DNA from: Rhizobium brockwellii
Lineage (GTDB): Bacteria; Pseudomonadota; Alphaproteobacteria; Rhizobiales; Rhizobiaceae
Assembly: GCF_000769405.2 (NCBI RefSeq)
Contig: NZ_CP053439.1
Span: forward strand, 248,001-312,000
Length of the DNA stretch: 64,000 bases
Direction: 5' to 3'
The position numbers and the translations under genes were made by a program. The notes under the pieces were generated by a model. The model ran no database searches, was not told the DNA's origin, and saw only the letters and a program-made list of their open reading frames with translations. Positions 1 through 8,928 of this stretch are shown in pieces. Each line of letters begins with the position of its first letter. Position 1 is the stretch's first letter.

Positions 1-23
1 ACATTACTGGAAATAAGCGCCGT

Positions 24-731
24 ATGGGGCGCAATGCACCAACTGTGATCATCATCGAGCATTCTACATTGGCGCGCACGACCGTGGTGAAGCTTCTTGA
101 GCGTGAACTCGTTGGATGGAACGTTATAGATTTGATCTCGACCGAGAGTCTCGATAGTGCTCTTGGAACTGAGGTGCGTTTGATTGTATTGGATCTGGCC
201 GGCAGAGGTGTTGAGAGCACCAGCCTGCGTGACGATCTCGCGGCGATTGCTGCACGTTTTCCTGAGGCTCCTGTCACGTTGCTCTCGGGTTCGGATGACG
301 CCATCATAGCCCGTCAAGCACACAAGATGGGCATCAGAGGCTTTTTCTCGACTTCACTTCCCGTTGACATTGCTCTTGCCGGTCTTCATCTCGTTCTGGC
401 AGGAGGAACATTTTTCCCGCAGCTATTGGGAGCCGTTACAGCTGGCTCAAGCGAGCATAGTCCGGCCAGAAATGAGGCCGAAAAGAGCTTGGATGATAGG
501 ACGCAGTACCTGGCGTTTGCCGATTTCACTCCCCGGGAGGCGGATGTCCTCGCAGAGTTGCAATGCGGCTGTTCAAATAAGGTCATTGCAGGAAAACTCA
601 ATTTGTCGGGGCATACGGTGAAGATGCATTTGCAACACATAATGCGCAAGTTGCAGGCGCAGAACCGCACTGAAGTGGTTGCCCGCTTAATTCAAAGAGC
701 CGCCGGTGGGCCCGACGTCTCGCCGGGTTAG
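24..731 (+). CDS. LuxR/NarL-type response regulator with degenerate receiver
   Basis: This 235-residue protein has a receiver-like N-terminal domain (about residues 7-125) and a C-terminal LuxR helix-turn-helix (about 165-225, from FTPREADVLAEL to the recognition helix near SGHTVKMHLQHI). It probably binds DNA. The acidic pair that normally opens a receiver is Glu12-His13, the phospho-acceptor position keeps an Asp (Asp57 in LIVLDL), and the conserved Lys region reads FFSTSLP without a lysine. Phosphorylation-independent control is therefore likely. The reading frame stays open to the left edge of the window, so a start further upstream cannot be excluded, but the receiver fold begins right after this ATG. 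Its target is unknown. Confidence 0.8.
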   Translation: MGRNAPTVIIIEHSTLARTTVVKLLERELVGWNVIDLISTESLDSALGTEVRLIVLDLAGRGVESTSLRDDLAAIAARFPEAPVTLLSGSDDAIIARQAHKMGIRGFFSTSLPVDIALAGLHLVLAGGTFFPQLLGAVTAGSSEHSPARNEAEKSLDDRTQYLAFADFTPREADVLAELQCGCSNKVIAGKLNLSGHTVKMHLQHIMRKLQAQNRTEVVARLIQRAAGGPDVSPG

Positions 732-848
732 GCGGTGTCGCCAGTACCGGGGAGCGGCGGGGCGTTCGTTTCAATGGGTCTCATATCGTGATGCCCTTTA
801 TGGGAACCGCGACTCCGCCTGTCCGTTACCTTTTGAGCAACGGAGAAC

Positions 849-1100
849 ATGGATATGCGCAAGAAAAAAGCCATCGTCGAGGCGGCGCTCGAGTCCGAGT
901 ACGAGCGCCAGGCACTGGGGATCATGAATACGGAGCAAGCTCTAAAGCTTGAGGATTCCGACGGTCTAGTCTTCAGTCATCCGGATAAAGAGGCCGGAGT
1001 GACGGATCATTTTGTCGATCAAGACGAGCTGCGCCGGTTGGTGCGGCGGTCAACCTCGCCGCTTCCCGTGCTTCAATCGCAGGATCGTACGACACGTTAG
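849..1100 (+). CDS. Small hypothetical protein
   Basis: This predicted 83-residue soluble protein is charged and rich in Glu, Asp and Arg. It has no signal peptide, membrane segment or motif that I recognise. A GGAG ribosome-binding site lies four bases before the ATG (842-845), and the composition resembles real coding sequence rather than a shadow frame. It lies between the LuxR-type regulator and the convergent SDR gene. A genuine small gene is likely, but no function can be assigned. Confidence 0.55.
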   Translation: MDMRKKKAIVEAALESEYERQALGIMNTEQALKLEDSDGLVFSHPDKEAGVTDHFVDQDELRRLVRRSTSPLPVLQSQDRTTR

Positions 1101-1109
1101 TCTCGAACC

Positions 1110-1835
1110 TCAAGCAATCATATAGCCGCCGTCCACCGGCATCGATATGCCGTTCACCATGGCAGCCTGGTCGGACAGCAGGAAAAGAACAACCTCGGCA
1201 ATGTCTGCCGGCTCAGCGAAGCGCCCGACCGGAATTCGCTTCATCATCCCCGCGGCCTTTTCGGGATCGCTCCATGCCTTCACCGCCATTGGTGTCAACG
1301 TTACCGTTGGATGGACGCCGTTGGCGCGGATGCCGTGAGGCGCAAGCTCCTTTGCCATGACCCGCGTCAAGCCATCCAAACCACCCTTCGACGCACAATA
1401 GGCCGCGTGGTCAGGGATGCCGACGAAGGACGCGACCGACGAGACATTGACGATGGCGCCCTTGCGGCCCTGCTTGATCAGCGAGCGGGCATATTCCTGG
1501 GCGACGATCATCGGAGCACGGGTATTGACCGCGACAAGTCGATCGAATGCTTCGACTGTCGTCTCCAGGAACGGCTGGAGCTCGGTCGTGCCGGCGCAGT
1601 TGACGAGGAAATCGGCGGGAAGGGCAGCGATGACAGCCTCTCTGGTCGCATCGGCATCCGCGAGGTCGACTTGGATTGCCCGGCAACCGAATTCCCCTCG
1701 CAGCGCTTCGACGTCGGCAGCACTGCGGGTCAGGGCGACGACTTGCGCACCCCGTTCGGCGAGCATCCTTACAATTTCGCGTCCGATGCCTTTTCCGGCA
1801 CCGGTCACGATCACCGTCTTTCCTTTAAACTCCAT
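1110..1835 (-). CDS. SDR-family oxidoreductase, L-xylulose reductase-like
   Basis: This is a 241-residue classical short-chain dehydrogenase. It has the Rossmann motif TGAGKGIG near the N terminus, an NCAG motif, and an active-site Ser with YCASK. The stretch HPTVTLTPM after the active site resembles the dicarbonyl/L-xylulose reductase (DCXR) branch, which reduces or oxidises a ketose/polyol pair with NADP(H). It is the last gene of the leftward ABC transporter operon, 11 bases after the ATPase stop, with an AGGAGG ribosome-binding site. Oxidation of an imported polyol is therefore the likely role. The exact substrate cannot be read from the sequence. Confidence 0.8.
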   Translation of the reverse strand: MEFKGKTVIVTGAGKGIGREIVRMLAERGAQVVALTRSAADVEALRGEFGCRAIQVDLADADATREAVIAALPADFLVNCAGTTELQPFLETTVEAFDRLVAVNTRAPMIVAQEYARSLIKQGRKGAIVNVSSVASFVGIPDHAAYCASKGGLDGLTRVMAKELAPHGIRANGVHPTVTLTPMAVKAWSDPEKAAGMMKRIPVGRFAEPADIAEVVLFLLSDQAAMVNGISMPVDGGYMIA

Positions 1836-1846
1836 AGATCGTCCTC

Positions 1847-2914
1847 CTAAAGTCTCTGGCCTGTTTCCCGATCGAAGATATGCGCACGCCGGGGATCGAT
1901 GTGGAAGTACATTGTCCGCCCCGGGTCGACCTCGATACGCTCGCGGATCAGGGCGTCGATCGGCACGCCTCCCGTGCGGCCGAAGATCAATGTCTCCGAA
2001 CCGGTGGGCTCGAACACCGATACCTCCACAGGAACGCCATCCTCGCCGATCGTGATATGCTCCGGTCGGATGCCGTAGGTAACGGCTCTTCCTTCATCCA
2101 CATTTGTATCTGCCATCGGAAGGGTGATGCCCTGGTCGGTAACGACGATCTTCCTGCCGTCGCGGGTGGCTATGCGGCCCTCAAGGAAGTTCATCGATGG
2201 GCTGCCGATGAAGCCGGCGACGAAGAGGTTGACCGGGAAGTCGTAGAGATCGAGAGGCTTGCCGATCTGCTCGACCCTCCCGTCACGCATCACCACGATC
2301 TTGTTGGCCATCGTCATCGCCTCGATCTGATCGTGCGTGACGTAGACGGTGGTGGTCTTCAGCCGCTGGTGAAGCTCCTTGATCTCGACGCGCATGGTGA
2401 CGCGGAGTTTAGCGTCGAGGTTCGACAATGGCTCGTCGAATAGGAAGACCTTCGGGTCTCGGACGATGGCACGACCCATCGCTACGCGTTGACGCTGTCC
2501 GCCCGACAGTTGCTTCGGATAGCGGTCGAGATAACGCGTCAGATCGAGGATCTCGGCCGCCCTGCCGACCTTCTCGTCGATCTCCGCCTTCGGACGTTTG
2601 GCCATCTTCAGCGGAAAGCCCATATTCTCGGCGACCGTCTTGTGGGGATAGAGCGCGTAGCTCTGGAAGACCATCGCGATGTCACGCTCCTTCGGAGGAG
2701 CGTCGGTGACGACACGGCCGCCGATCCGGATGTCTCCGCTGCTGACCGTCTCCAGCCCGGCGATCATCCGGAGCAGGGTGGACTTGCCGCATCCGGAGGG
2801 ACCGACCAGAACGACGAATTCCCCGTCCTCGATGTCGACGCTGACGCCATGCATGACCTGAAGAGAGCCATACTTCTTGGTGACGTCGCTAACCTGTACG
2901 TTTGCCAATGTCAT
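1847..2914 (-). CDS. Sugar ABC transporter ATP-binding protein (MalK/UgpC type)
   Basis: This 355-residue ATPase energises import through the two permeases encoded upstream. The Walker A is GPSGCGKST (about residue 38), the Q-loop lies in [11 protein letters not shown], the ABC signature is LSGGQRQR, the Walker B is [16 protein letters not shown], and the switch His is in [11 protein letters not shown]-terminal regulatory TOBE/OB region (about 235-355) with YGIRPEH is typical of the MalK/UgpC/SmoK subfamily, and the length is normal for that family. It is co-transcribed with the binding protein, permeases, small membrane protein and the downstream SDR. Confidence 0.95.
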   Translation of the reverse strand: MTLANVQVSDVTKKYGSLQVMHGVSVDIEDGEFVVLVGPSGCGKSTLLRMIAGLETVSSGDIRIGGRVVTDAPPKERDIAMVFQSYALYPHKTVAENMGFPLKMAKRPKAEIDEKVGRAAEILDLTRYLDRYPKQLSGGQRQRVAMGRAIVRDPKVFLFDEPLSNLDAKLRVTMRVEIKELHQRLKTTTVYVTHDQIEAMTMANKIVVMRDGRVEQIGKPLDLYDFPVNLFVAGFIGSPSMNFLEGRIATRDGRKIVVTDQGITLPMADTNVDEGRAVTYGIRPEHITIGEDGVPVEVSVFEPTGSETLIFGRTGGVPIDALIRERIEVDPGRTMYFHIDPRRAHIFDRETGQRL

Positions 2915-2968
2915 TCCCCCTAAAGCAGCGTAGTTTGTGTTTTGATGTCGTTGACGGAATTCATCGGC

Positions 2969-3175
2969 TCATCCCTTCCAGACGACATAGGCGCCAAGGA
3001 CCGCCGAGATTGCCGCCGCAAACCATACCGAAGGCCCGAACGGCTCGATGAACCGCATCCAGAACAGCGAGAGCGCGACCCAGATCACGATCGAGATGAA
3101 GAGTCGGTCGAACCAGTTCGTTTCGATCGGCAGAAATCCCGGCTTGCGTTCGTTATTTCCTGATTGAGACGTCAT
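2969..3175 (-). CDS. Small two-helix membrane protein in the ABC operon
   Basis: This 68-residue protein has two predicted membrane helices (about 25-42 and 49-66) after a polar N terminus. It starts 4 bases after the stop of the second permease and precedes the ATPase gene, so it belongs to the importer operon. Small membrane proteins of this kind occur inside some rhizobial polyol and glycerol ABC operons (for example DUF2160-type proteins). Membership of that family is my guess from size and context. It might be an accessory subunit of the permease complex, but no mechanism is visible. Confidence 0.7.
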   Translation of the reverse strand: MTSQSGNNERKPGFLPIETNWFDRLFISIVIWVALSLFWMRFIEPFGPSVWFAAAISAVLGAYVVWKG

Positions 3176-3179
3176 CGTT

Positions 3180-4016
3180 TCATCCTTTCACGGCGCCGAA
3201 GGTCAGGCCGGCGACGATGTGACGCTGGACCACCGAAAAGACGATGAGCGCCGGAACCAATGTCAGCATTGAGATCGCGGCCATGATGCCCCAGGCCGTC
3301 CCCGTCGTCGTCACATATTCAGACAGGCCGGTGGTCAGAGTCCGCGCGTGGAAGTTGGTGAGCGTCGCTGCCAGCAGGTATTCGTTCCACGCAAACACCC
3401 AGGTCAGGATCAGCGTCACCGCAAGTCCGGGCCGTGCCAAAGGGAAGATGATATCGTAGAGGACGGTCCATGGGCTCGCGCCGTCCATGTAGGCCGCCTC
3501 GTCCAATTCCTTCGGAATGCCTTCCACCGTCGGACGCAGCGTCCAGATGGCGAAGGGAAGGTTGAAGGAGCAATAGACCAGGATCATGCCCAGCTTGGAA
3601 TCGGCGAGCGAGAAGTCGCCGATCCTGTAGACCTGCGTCAGCAGCAGGAAAAGCGGCAGGAGGAAGACCGCCGGCGGCGCCATGCGGTTGGTGATCGTCC
3701 AGAAGAAGATGCTTTCCTTGCCGGCGAGGTCGAAGCGCGTCAGGGCGTAGCAGGCAAGGAAGCCGAGCGTGGTGACGAGCAGCGCGTTGCCTGACGAAAT
3801 GATCATCGAGTTGAGCATGTATCCGCGCAAGGTCGGATTGGTCAGCACGTCCTGGTAGTTCTTCCAGAAGAAGCTCCGGAGAATGACATCGGGCGTCGAG
3901 AACAGGTCGAAGGGCTGTTTCACCGATATGACGAAGAGCCAGTAGATCGGGAAAAGGGTCGCGAGGCTTATCAAGGTCCACAGGACGACCGGAAGCCAGG
4001 GAAAACGGGTCTTCAT
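3180..4016 (-). CDS. Carbohydrate ABC transporter permease (MalG type)
   Basis: This 278-residue inner-membrane permease has about six transmembrane helices. The cytoplasmic EAA loop that docks the ATPase reads EAAYMDGASPWTVLYDIIFP. The C terminus (GLTFGAVKG) matches the MalG class. It begins 4 bases after the stop of the partner permease, showing tight coupling. It is the second half of the channel for the sugar or polyol delivered by the binding protein at 4994-6427. Confidence 0.93.
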   Translation of the reverse strand: MKTRFPWLPVVLWTLISLATLFPIYWLFVISVKQPFDLFSTPDVILRSFFWKNYQDVLTNPTLRGYMLNSMIISSGNALLVTTLGFLACYALTRFDLAGKESIFFWTITNRMAPPAVFLLPLFLLLTQVYRIGDFSLADSKLGMILVYCSFNLPFAIWTLRPTVEGIPKELDEAAYMDGASPWTVLYDIIFPLARPGLAVTLILTWVFAWNEYLLAATLTNFHARTLTTGLSEYVTTTGTAWGIMAAISMLTLVPALIVFSVVQRHIVAGLTFGAVKG

Positions 4017-4020
4017 CGCG

Positions 4021-4896
4021 TCAACCTCTCTTCACGCGGGGCGCAATCAAACCGACGTAGAGCAGCCAGCAGACGACGATTGTGAGATAGAGGACGATGA
4101 CGGAGATCGCCGAGCCGTAGCCATAATTCGTCTTGGGAAAGACTTCCTTGAAGATATGGACGCCGATGTAGCGCGTCGATGAACCCGGACCGCCGCCGGT
4201 CAGCATCAAAACTTCGTCGACGGTGCGTAGCGCATCCATCAGCCTGATGAACACTGTGGCGAGCATGGCCGGGCGGATCAAGGGGAGCGTGATGTGCCAG
4301 AAGATCTGGCTCTTGCCGGCGCCGTCGATCTGCGCCTGCTCGAACGGATCTGATGGAAGCGAGACGAGTGCGGCGATCAGCGAGAGGGTGACGAGCGGCG
4401 TCCAGTGCCAGATGTCCATGATGACAGTGACGGTGAAGGCCGCGACGGCGCTCTGGCCGATATTCAGATCATAGCCGAACCAGCTCCTCAGAAGATAGGG
4501 AATGATGCCGATGGACGGGGTGGTCATCAGCTTCCAGACTGAGCCGACGATGATTGGCGCCATGATCAGCGGCAGCGTATGGATCGTGCGAAACACCGCT
4601 TTTCCGGGAAAATCCTTGAGCAGCGCCTGGGCGAGGATGTAGCCAAGGACCAGCTCCGACACGACCGCGAAGAAGACGAACGTCAGGGTTATGCCGAGCG
4701 ATGCCAGGAACTGCGGGTCGAAGACGAGCCGCCGATAGTTCTCGGCCCAGTTGAAAATCATGCCCGGATTGGCCGCGAACGGGTTCCATGAATGGAAAGA
4801 GACCCAGAGGACGTAGATGAAAGGAAAGATCCCGAAAAGTCCGAGGATCACTATGGTCGGTGACAGCAACAGCCACCCGAGCTTCTGCGAATGCAT
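4021..4896 (-). CDS. Carbohydrate ABC transporter permease (MalF type)
   Basis: This 291-residue permease has about six transmembrane helices. Its EAA-type loop reads EQAQIDGAGKSQIFWHITLP, and a conserved TGGGPGSST segment lies near the C terminus. It pairs with the MalG-type permease immediately downstream. The gene starts about 97 bases after the binding protein stop, a gap that could allow differential expression of the periplasmic protein relative to the membrane components. Confidence 0.93.
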   Translation of the reverse strand: MHSQKLGWLLLSPTIVILGLFGIFPFIYVLWVSFHSWNPFAANPGMIFNWAENYRRLVFDPQFLASLGITLTFVFFAVVSELVLGYILAQALLKDFPGKAVFRTIHTLPLIMAPIIVGSVWKLMTTPSIGIIPYLLRSWFGYDLNIGQSAVAAFTVTVIMDIWHWTPLVTLSLIAALVSLPSDPFEQAQIDGAGKSQIFWHITLPLIRPAMLATVFIRLMDALRTVDEVLMLTGGGPGSSTRYIGVHIFKEVFPKTNYGYGSAISVIVLYLTIVVCWLLYVGLIAPRVKRG

Positions 4897-4993
4897 CGCC
4901 TATCCCCCATTGAACACTATGTCGACGTCCGCTCCATCGGGGAACGGAAGATGACGGGTCGTCGGAACGACCCGTCAAGTTGGGGAGGATGGT

Positions 4994-6427
4994 TTATTTG
5001 CGATAGCCGAGCGAGGTGAGCTCTTCTTCGGCCTTGGCCGCCATCTGGTCGAGGCCTTCATCGGGCCCGATCTTGCCGGTCAGGATGTCGTAGAAGATAG
5101 GAGCTGTCGCTTCACGCACCTGCGCATGGAAGGGGTACGGGGGAGCGCCGGCGAAGAGCTTGCCGTCGTCCTTCAGCATCGTGTAGAAGCCGCCGAGCTT
5201 GACGTCCATCTCCTTCACCTTCGGATCGTCGAACGTCGCCTTGTTGGTGATGCGCGGTGCGGCGATCGCCCAATCGGGCTGCACTTCGTTCTGGCCGATG
5301 AATTCGAGGAACAGCAGTGATGCTTCCTTGTTCTTGGACGTGACCGGAACGCCGAAGGCGCCGCCATCGTAGTAGCCGATATAGCCCTTTCCGGCTTTCG
5401 CGTCGTCCAATACGCCCGGCTCGAGCGGCGGCAGAGCGAATCCGACCTGGCCGACCACCTTCGACTGAGCTGGATCGCTTGCGATCCACGCGGCGTTCTC
5501 ACCGTAGATCAGGCCCTGGGCGACGCGGCCCGCGGCGAAGGTCGTTGCGGTTTCCGTCCAGGTTGACTGCGTCGATTCCGGAGGAGCGATGTCGCGCAGG
5601 TGCAGCCAGTACTTCAACGCGGCCTTCGCCTTGTCGCCGTTCATTGCGCCGCCATGTTCGACCGTCGCCGCATAATTGTTCTTGGCGTCGATGCCCCAAT
5701 TGTAGACGCCGAAGGTCGGCGCGATGGACTCGAAGAATTCATACCAGGACGCCGGATGGCCGGTATGTGCCTGAGCGGTTGTGCCCCAGAGCTCCATACC
5801 GTTGTCCTTGCCGTACTTCGTGAAGAATTCGGCGATCTCGGTGTATTCCGCGTGTGTGGTCGCCGGCTTCAGGTCCTTGCCGGTTTCCTTCTTGAAAGCT
5901 TCCTTGATCTTCGGATCTTCGAACAGGTCCTTACGATAGAGATACGCCTTCAGGAAGGCTTCCATCGGAACGCCGAAGAGATCGCCGCTCGCGTCCTTGA
6001 AATAGTCGGCAAAGCTGGTGAAGTTCGCATCGTCGTAGGTCGGCGCCTTGAGATCGGGCTGGTCTTTCAGCGTCTTCGTGATGTCGACGAGGAAATTCCT
6101 GGCGAGATAGGAGTAGATGATGTCCTGCTCGATGTAGACCATGTCATAGATGCCGGTCTTGGCTTCCATGTCCTTGATGGCCTTGTCGTACATTTGATCC
6201 CAGGACGTCGTCTCGATGTCGACCTTGATGCCGGTCTTCTTTTCGAATTCCGGAGCGAGCACGTTCCTGATGTAGTTCGATGGCGGAGTGCTTTCGGTGA
6301 CCCCGTGCAGTGTCACGCCCTTGAATTTGGCGCCGGCGTCGGACCAGAAATCAGCCCAGGCCGGCGACGCGGTAGTGGCGAGGCTGAGCGTCAGCGCAAG
6401 CGCGCTAGCCTTCAAAGCATAGTTCAT
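4994..6427 (-). CDS. Extracellular sugar/polyol-binding protein of ABC importer
   Basis: This 477-residue family 1 solute-binding protein starts with a Sec signal peptide (residues 1-25, cleavage after SPAWA). The periplasmic domain is rich in aromatic residues, as expected for carbohydrate binding. The ATG at 6427 is chosen because a GGGAGGA ribosome-binding site lies just before it; a TTG five codons upstream falls inside that site and is not credible as a start. It is the first gene of the leftward operon and diverges from the epimerase/ROK/kinase operon. Galactitol, D-altritol or another hexitol is the likely ligand by neighbourhood; the ligand itself is inference. Confidence 0.92.
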   Translation of the reverse strand: MNYALKASALALTLSLATTASPAWADFWSDAGAKFKGVTLHGVTESTPPSNYIRNVLAPEFEKKTGIKVDIETTSWDQMYDKAIKDMEAKTGIYDMVYIEQDIIYSYLARNFLVDITKTLKDQPDLKAPTYDDANFTSFADYFKDASGDLFGVPMEAFLKAYLYRKDLFEDPKIKEAFKKETGKDLKPATTHAEYTEIAEFFTKYGKDNGMELWGTTAQAHTGHPASWYEFFESIAPTFGVYNWGIDAKNNYAATVEHGGAMNGDKAKAALKYWLHLRDIAPPESTQSTWTETATTFAAGRVAQGLIYGENAAWIASDPAQSKVVGQVGFALPPLEPGVLDDAKAGKGYIGYYDGGAFGVPVTSKNKEASLLFLEFIGQNEVQPDWAIAAPRITNKATFDDPKVKEMDVKLGGFYTMLKDDGKLFAGAPPYPFHAQVREATAPIFYDILTGKIGPDEGLDQMAAKAEEELTSLGYRK

Positions 6428-6724
6428 TTTCAATCCTCCCAAATTGCAGCGAGATCATTTCGCCGGTGCATTGTGTAGGCCAAAAAAACCGCCGGCGCAA
6501 CATTTGTTGTCTAAACATGCAAATCATGGATCTATCCCATTGATTTTTGCAGAAACTAATTTCCGGCAGAGAGTGGAATGCATTAGTAAGAAGCTTAAAA
6601 TATTGCATTGCAAGGTAATTTTGCAAAGCAGCAAAAGATTTTCAGCAAAAATTATTTGTTGTCTTGCCAAACTAAATGGCATAGCACTGTGCGCAGCCAA
6701 AGGCATTTTTTGGAGGAAAAGGCT
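6428..6724. promoter_or_regulatory. Divergent control region with an 18-bp palindrome
   Basis: This 297-bp AT-rich spacer separates the transporter operon from the catabolic operon and must hold both promoters. A perfect inverted repeat TTTTGC-N6-GCAAAA lies at 6619-6636, and further TTTTTGC or GCAAAA half-sites occur nearby (around 6545 and 6644). This is a plausible operator for the ROK-type repressor encoded at 7672. A strong TTGGAGG ribosome-binding site precedes the epimerase ATG at 6725. I could not fix -35/-10 hexamers with confidence. Confidence 0.5.
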
Positions 6725-7609
6725 ATGCGTCGATTGGGTATCCATTCATTTGTATGGACAGGCGGCCAAACGCAGGAAGGGCTGGAGATGGCCCTCAACA
6801 AGACGGCCGAACATGGATATCGCACCATCGAATTTGCCTATCTGCGCCCCGAGAAATTCAATCTCGATCGACTGGCAAAGCTTGCGCAGTCGCTTGACGT
6901 GGAGATTGGCGTGACGATGGGCCTGCCGCTCGACAAGGATGTATCGAGCGAGGACATGTCTGCGGTGTCCGCCGGCAAGCAGACGCTGGCCGACGCCGTT
7001 CGGGCGGTCCGCGATATCGGCGGCAACAAGCTGGGCGGGATTCTCTATTCCGCGCACACCAAGTACAATCGCCAGCCGACGAAGAGGGGCTGGGACAACA
7101 GCGTCGCCGCGATTGCCGCGACTGCCGAAGTCGCGAGACAAGCGAACGTCGACCTCGTCCTGGAGGTTGTCAACCGGTTCGAGACCAACCTGCTGAATAC
7201 GGCGGCGCAGGGGCTGAAATTCATCGCCGAGACGGGATCGGAGCATGTCCGTCTCCACCTCGACACATTCCATATGAACATCGAGGAAGCCAATCCGGCC
7301 GCCGCGATCCGCCTGGCCGGCGACAAGATCGGCTACTTCCACATCGGCGAGAGCAATCGCGGTTATCTCGGCGACGGCGTCATCAACTTCGATCTGATCT
7401 TCGACGCTCTGCTCGACATCGACTACAAGCGCGACATCGTGTTCGAAAGCTTCTCAACGACGGTCGTGGACGAAGGCCTGTCGCTCGCCTGTGCGATCTG
7501 GCGCGACACCTGGGAGGATAATGATCCGCTTGCGGCGCACGCGAAGCGCTACATCGAGCTGAAATATGACGAGGCCAAGCGCCGCCGCGCCACAAACGCG
7601 CGGCCCTGA
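6725..7609 (+). CDS. Sugar epimerase, D-tagatose/D-psicose 3-epimerase-like TIM barrel
   Basis: This 294-residue protein belongs to the xylose-isomerase-like TIM-barrel family. The metal and catalytic residues expected of ketose 3-epimerases are visible: Glu in VLEVVNRFETN, Asp/His in HLDTFHMNIEE, His in YFHIGESNRGYLG, and a C-terminal Glu in IVFESFS. Known members interconvert ketoses at C3 (for example tagatose/sorbose or fructose/psicose). The ATG at 6725 follows TTGGAGGAAAAGG. It is the first gene of the rightward operon with a ROK regulator, kinase and polyol dehydrogenases, so it probably feeds an unusual ketose into the pathway. The precise substrate is not visible. Confidence 0.82.
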   Translation: MRRLGIHSFVWTGGQTQEGLEMALNKTAEHGYRTIEFAYLRPEKFNLDRLAKLAQSLDVEIGVTMGLPLDKDVSSEDMSAVSAGKQTLADAVRAVRDIGGNKLGGILYSAHTKYNRQPTKRGWDNSVAAIAATAEVARQANVDLVLEVVNRFETNLLNTAAQGLKFIAETGSEHVRLHLDTFHMNIEEANPAAAIRLAGDKIGYFHIGESNRGYLGDGVINFDLIFDALLDIDYKRDIVFESFSTTVVDEGLSLACAIWRDTWEDNDPLAAHAKRYIELKYDEAKRRRATNARP

Positions 7610-7671
7610 TTATCCCTCTGACAGCCTGTTCCAGTCGTGTAAGGGTTGGGCCGACTGAAGGGAATTGAAAC

Positions 7672-8898
7672 ATGAACGACACCGTCTCCATCGGAAGTTC
7701 GCCGCGCAGGATCCGACAGAACAATATCGTCGCCGCCTTGCAGACGATCTATGCCCACCGAAGCCTCAGCCGGGCGGATCTCGCCCGGAAGCTCGGGATG
7801 AATCGCTCGTCCTCGGGAGAGATCGTTGCCGAGCTGACGGAAGGCGGGTTCGTTCAGGAGTCGGACGAGAGCGGCAAGCAGCGCCTGGAGCATTCCCGTG
7901 CCGGTCGTCCTGGCATCATGCTCGAACTGGTCCCCGATGCCGCATTTTTCGTCGGGATCGAGATTGGCGTCGAGCATATATCGGCTGCAGTTGTCGATCT
8001 CTCCGCCGAAGTCCGGGCATGTCGGAAAATTGCGTTCGACACCATGTCGTCGACCGTGGAGGAGGCCATGGCGCGGGGCGTCGAGCTGATCATCGGCGCA
8101 ATGGGGAAGAGGATGATCGGACGGTGCAAGGGTCTCGGCATATCGGCGCCGGCTCACATCCGGCCGGACGGAACCGTCACCCTCGCACCCATCATCGGCT
8201 GGCGAGAGGTGCCGTTGAAGGAGATTGGCCGATCCGCCTTCCTGGCCGCCTTCCCGGCCGCCGTTCCGATCGCGGTTGAAAACGACGCCAACGCCTTTGC
8301 GATCGGCGACAGCTATCGTCACGGCGTCGCGGGCGTGACCCTGTTCCTGCTGATGGAAACGGGCGTCGGCGGCGGCATCATGATCGACGGCAAATTATTC
8401 CGGGGCGGCCACGGCCTGGCGGGAGAAATCGGTCACACCCTGGTGCCGGGAAGCGGCGGTCAGAAGTTTGAGCAACTGATCGGTCGCGAAGTGCTGATCA
8501 GGCAGTATCGCGAGGCTATTGGACGTAAACACGTCGATCTGCAGGAGTTCCTCGGCGACGTTCATGACCGTGTTCCAGCCGCGGTCAATATCGCCGAAAC
8601 CTGGTCGCGCCATCTCGCTTACGCATTGCTGCAGGCCTGTCGGCTGCTCGACCCCGACAGGATCGTGCTGGGTGGCTCTGTGGCATCCCTCTACCCGATG
8701 GTGGCCGCCCGGGTGGCGGTCCACATGTCGGAGGGCCAGAGTATACCTTTCCCCACGCCGGAGATCGTCGTGGACGATGATGCGGAGTTCGGTTCCGCCT
8801 TCGGGGCGGCGTGCATGTTGCACCAGCGCTTTCTGTCATTGGAGAGCGAGGAGTTCGGCGGCGAGGACGGTGCGCCGGTCCAGTCGGCGACGAGTTGA
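7672..8898 (+). CDS. ROK-family transcriptional regulator
   Basis: This 408-residue protein has an N-terminal winged helix-turn-helix (about 10-65, LSRADLARKLGMNRSSSGEI) followed by a ROK sugar-kinase-like domain (about 80-390) with the VENDANAFAIG and GVGGGIMIDG motifs. The cysteine-rich zinc motif found in many ROK proteins (CxCGxxGC) is not evident after GEIGHTLVPG, so zinc binding is doubtful. It lies inside the catabolic operon and is likely its local repressor or activator. The palindrome at 6619-6636 is a candidate operator. The inducer is probably the imported polyol or a derived sugar. Confidence 0.9.
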   Translation: MNDTVSIGSSPRRIRQNNIVAALQTIYAHRSLSRADLARKLGMNRSSSGEIVAELTEGGFVQESDESGKQRLEHSRAGRPGIMLELVPDAAFFVGIEIGVEHISAAVVDLSAEVRACRKIAFDTMSSTVEEAMARGVELIIGAMGKRMIGRCKGLGISAPAHIRPDGTVTLAPIIGWREVPLKEIGRSAFLAAFPAAVPIAVENDANAFAIGDSYRHGVAGVTLFLLMETGVGGGIMIDGKLFRGGHGLAGEIGHTLVPGSGGQKFEQLIGREVLIRQYREAIGRKHVDLQEFLGDVHDRVPAAVNIAETWSRHLAYALLQACRLLDPDRIVLGGSVASLYPMVAARVAVHMSEGQSIPFPTPEIVVDDDAEFGSAFGAACMLHQRFLSLESEEFGGEDGAPVQSATS

Positions 8899-8928
8899 CG
8901 ACAGGAACTATCGAAAGCAGGATTGCAA

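Noticed and set aside
6428..6442. TTG start five codons upstream of the binding protein ATG
   Set aside because: Those codons are the GGGAGGA ribosome-binding site itself, so the ATG at 6427 is the start.
5600..6478. 292-codon open frame opposite the binding protein gene
   Set aside because: It is antisense to a secreted binding protein with a clear signal peptide and shows no protein family.
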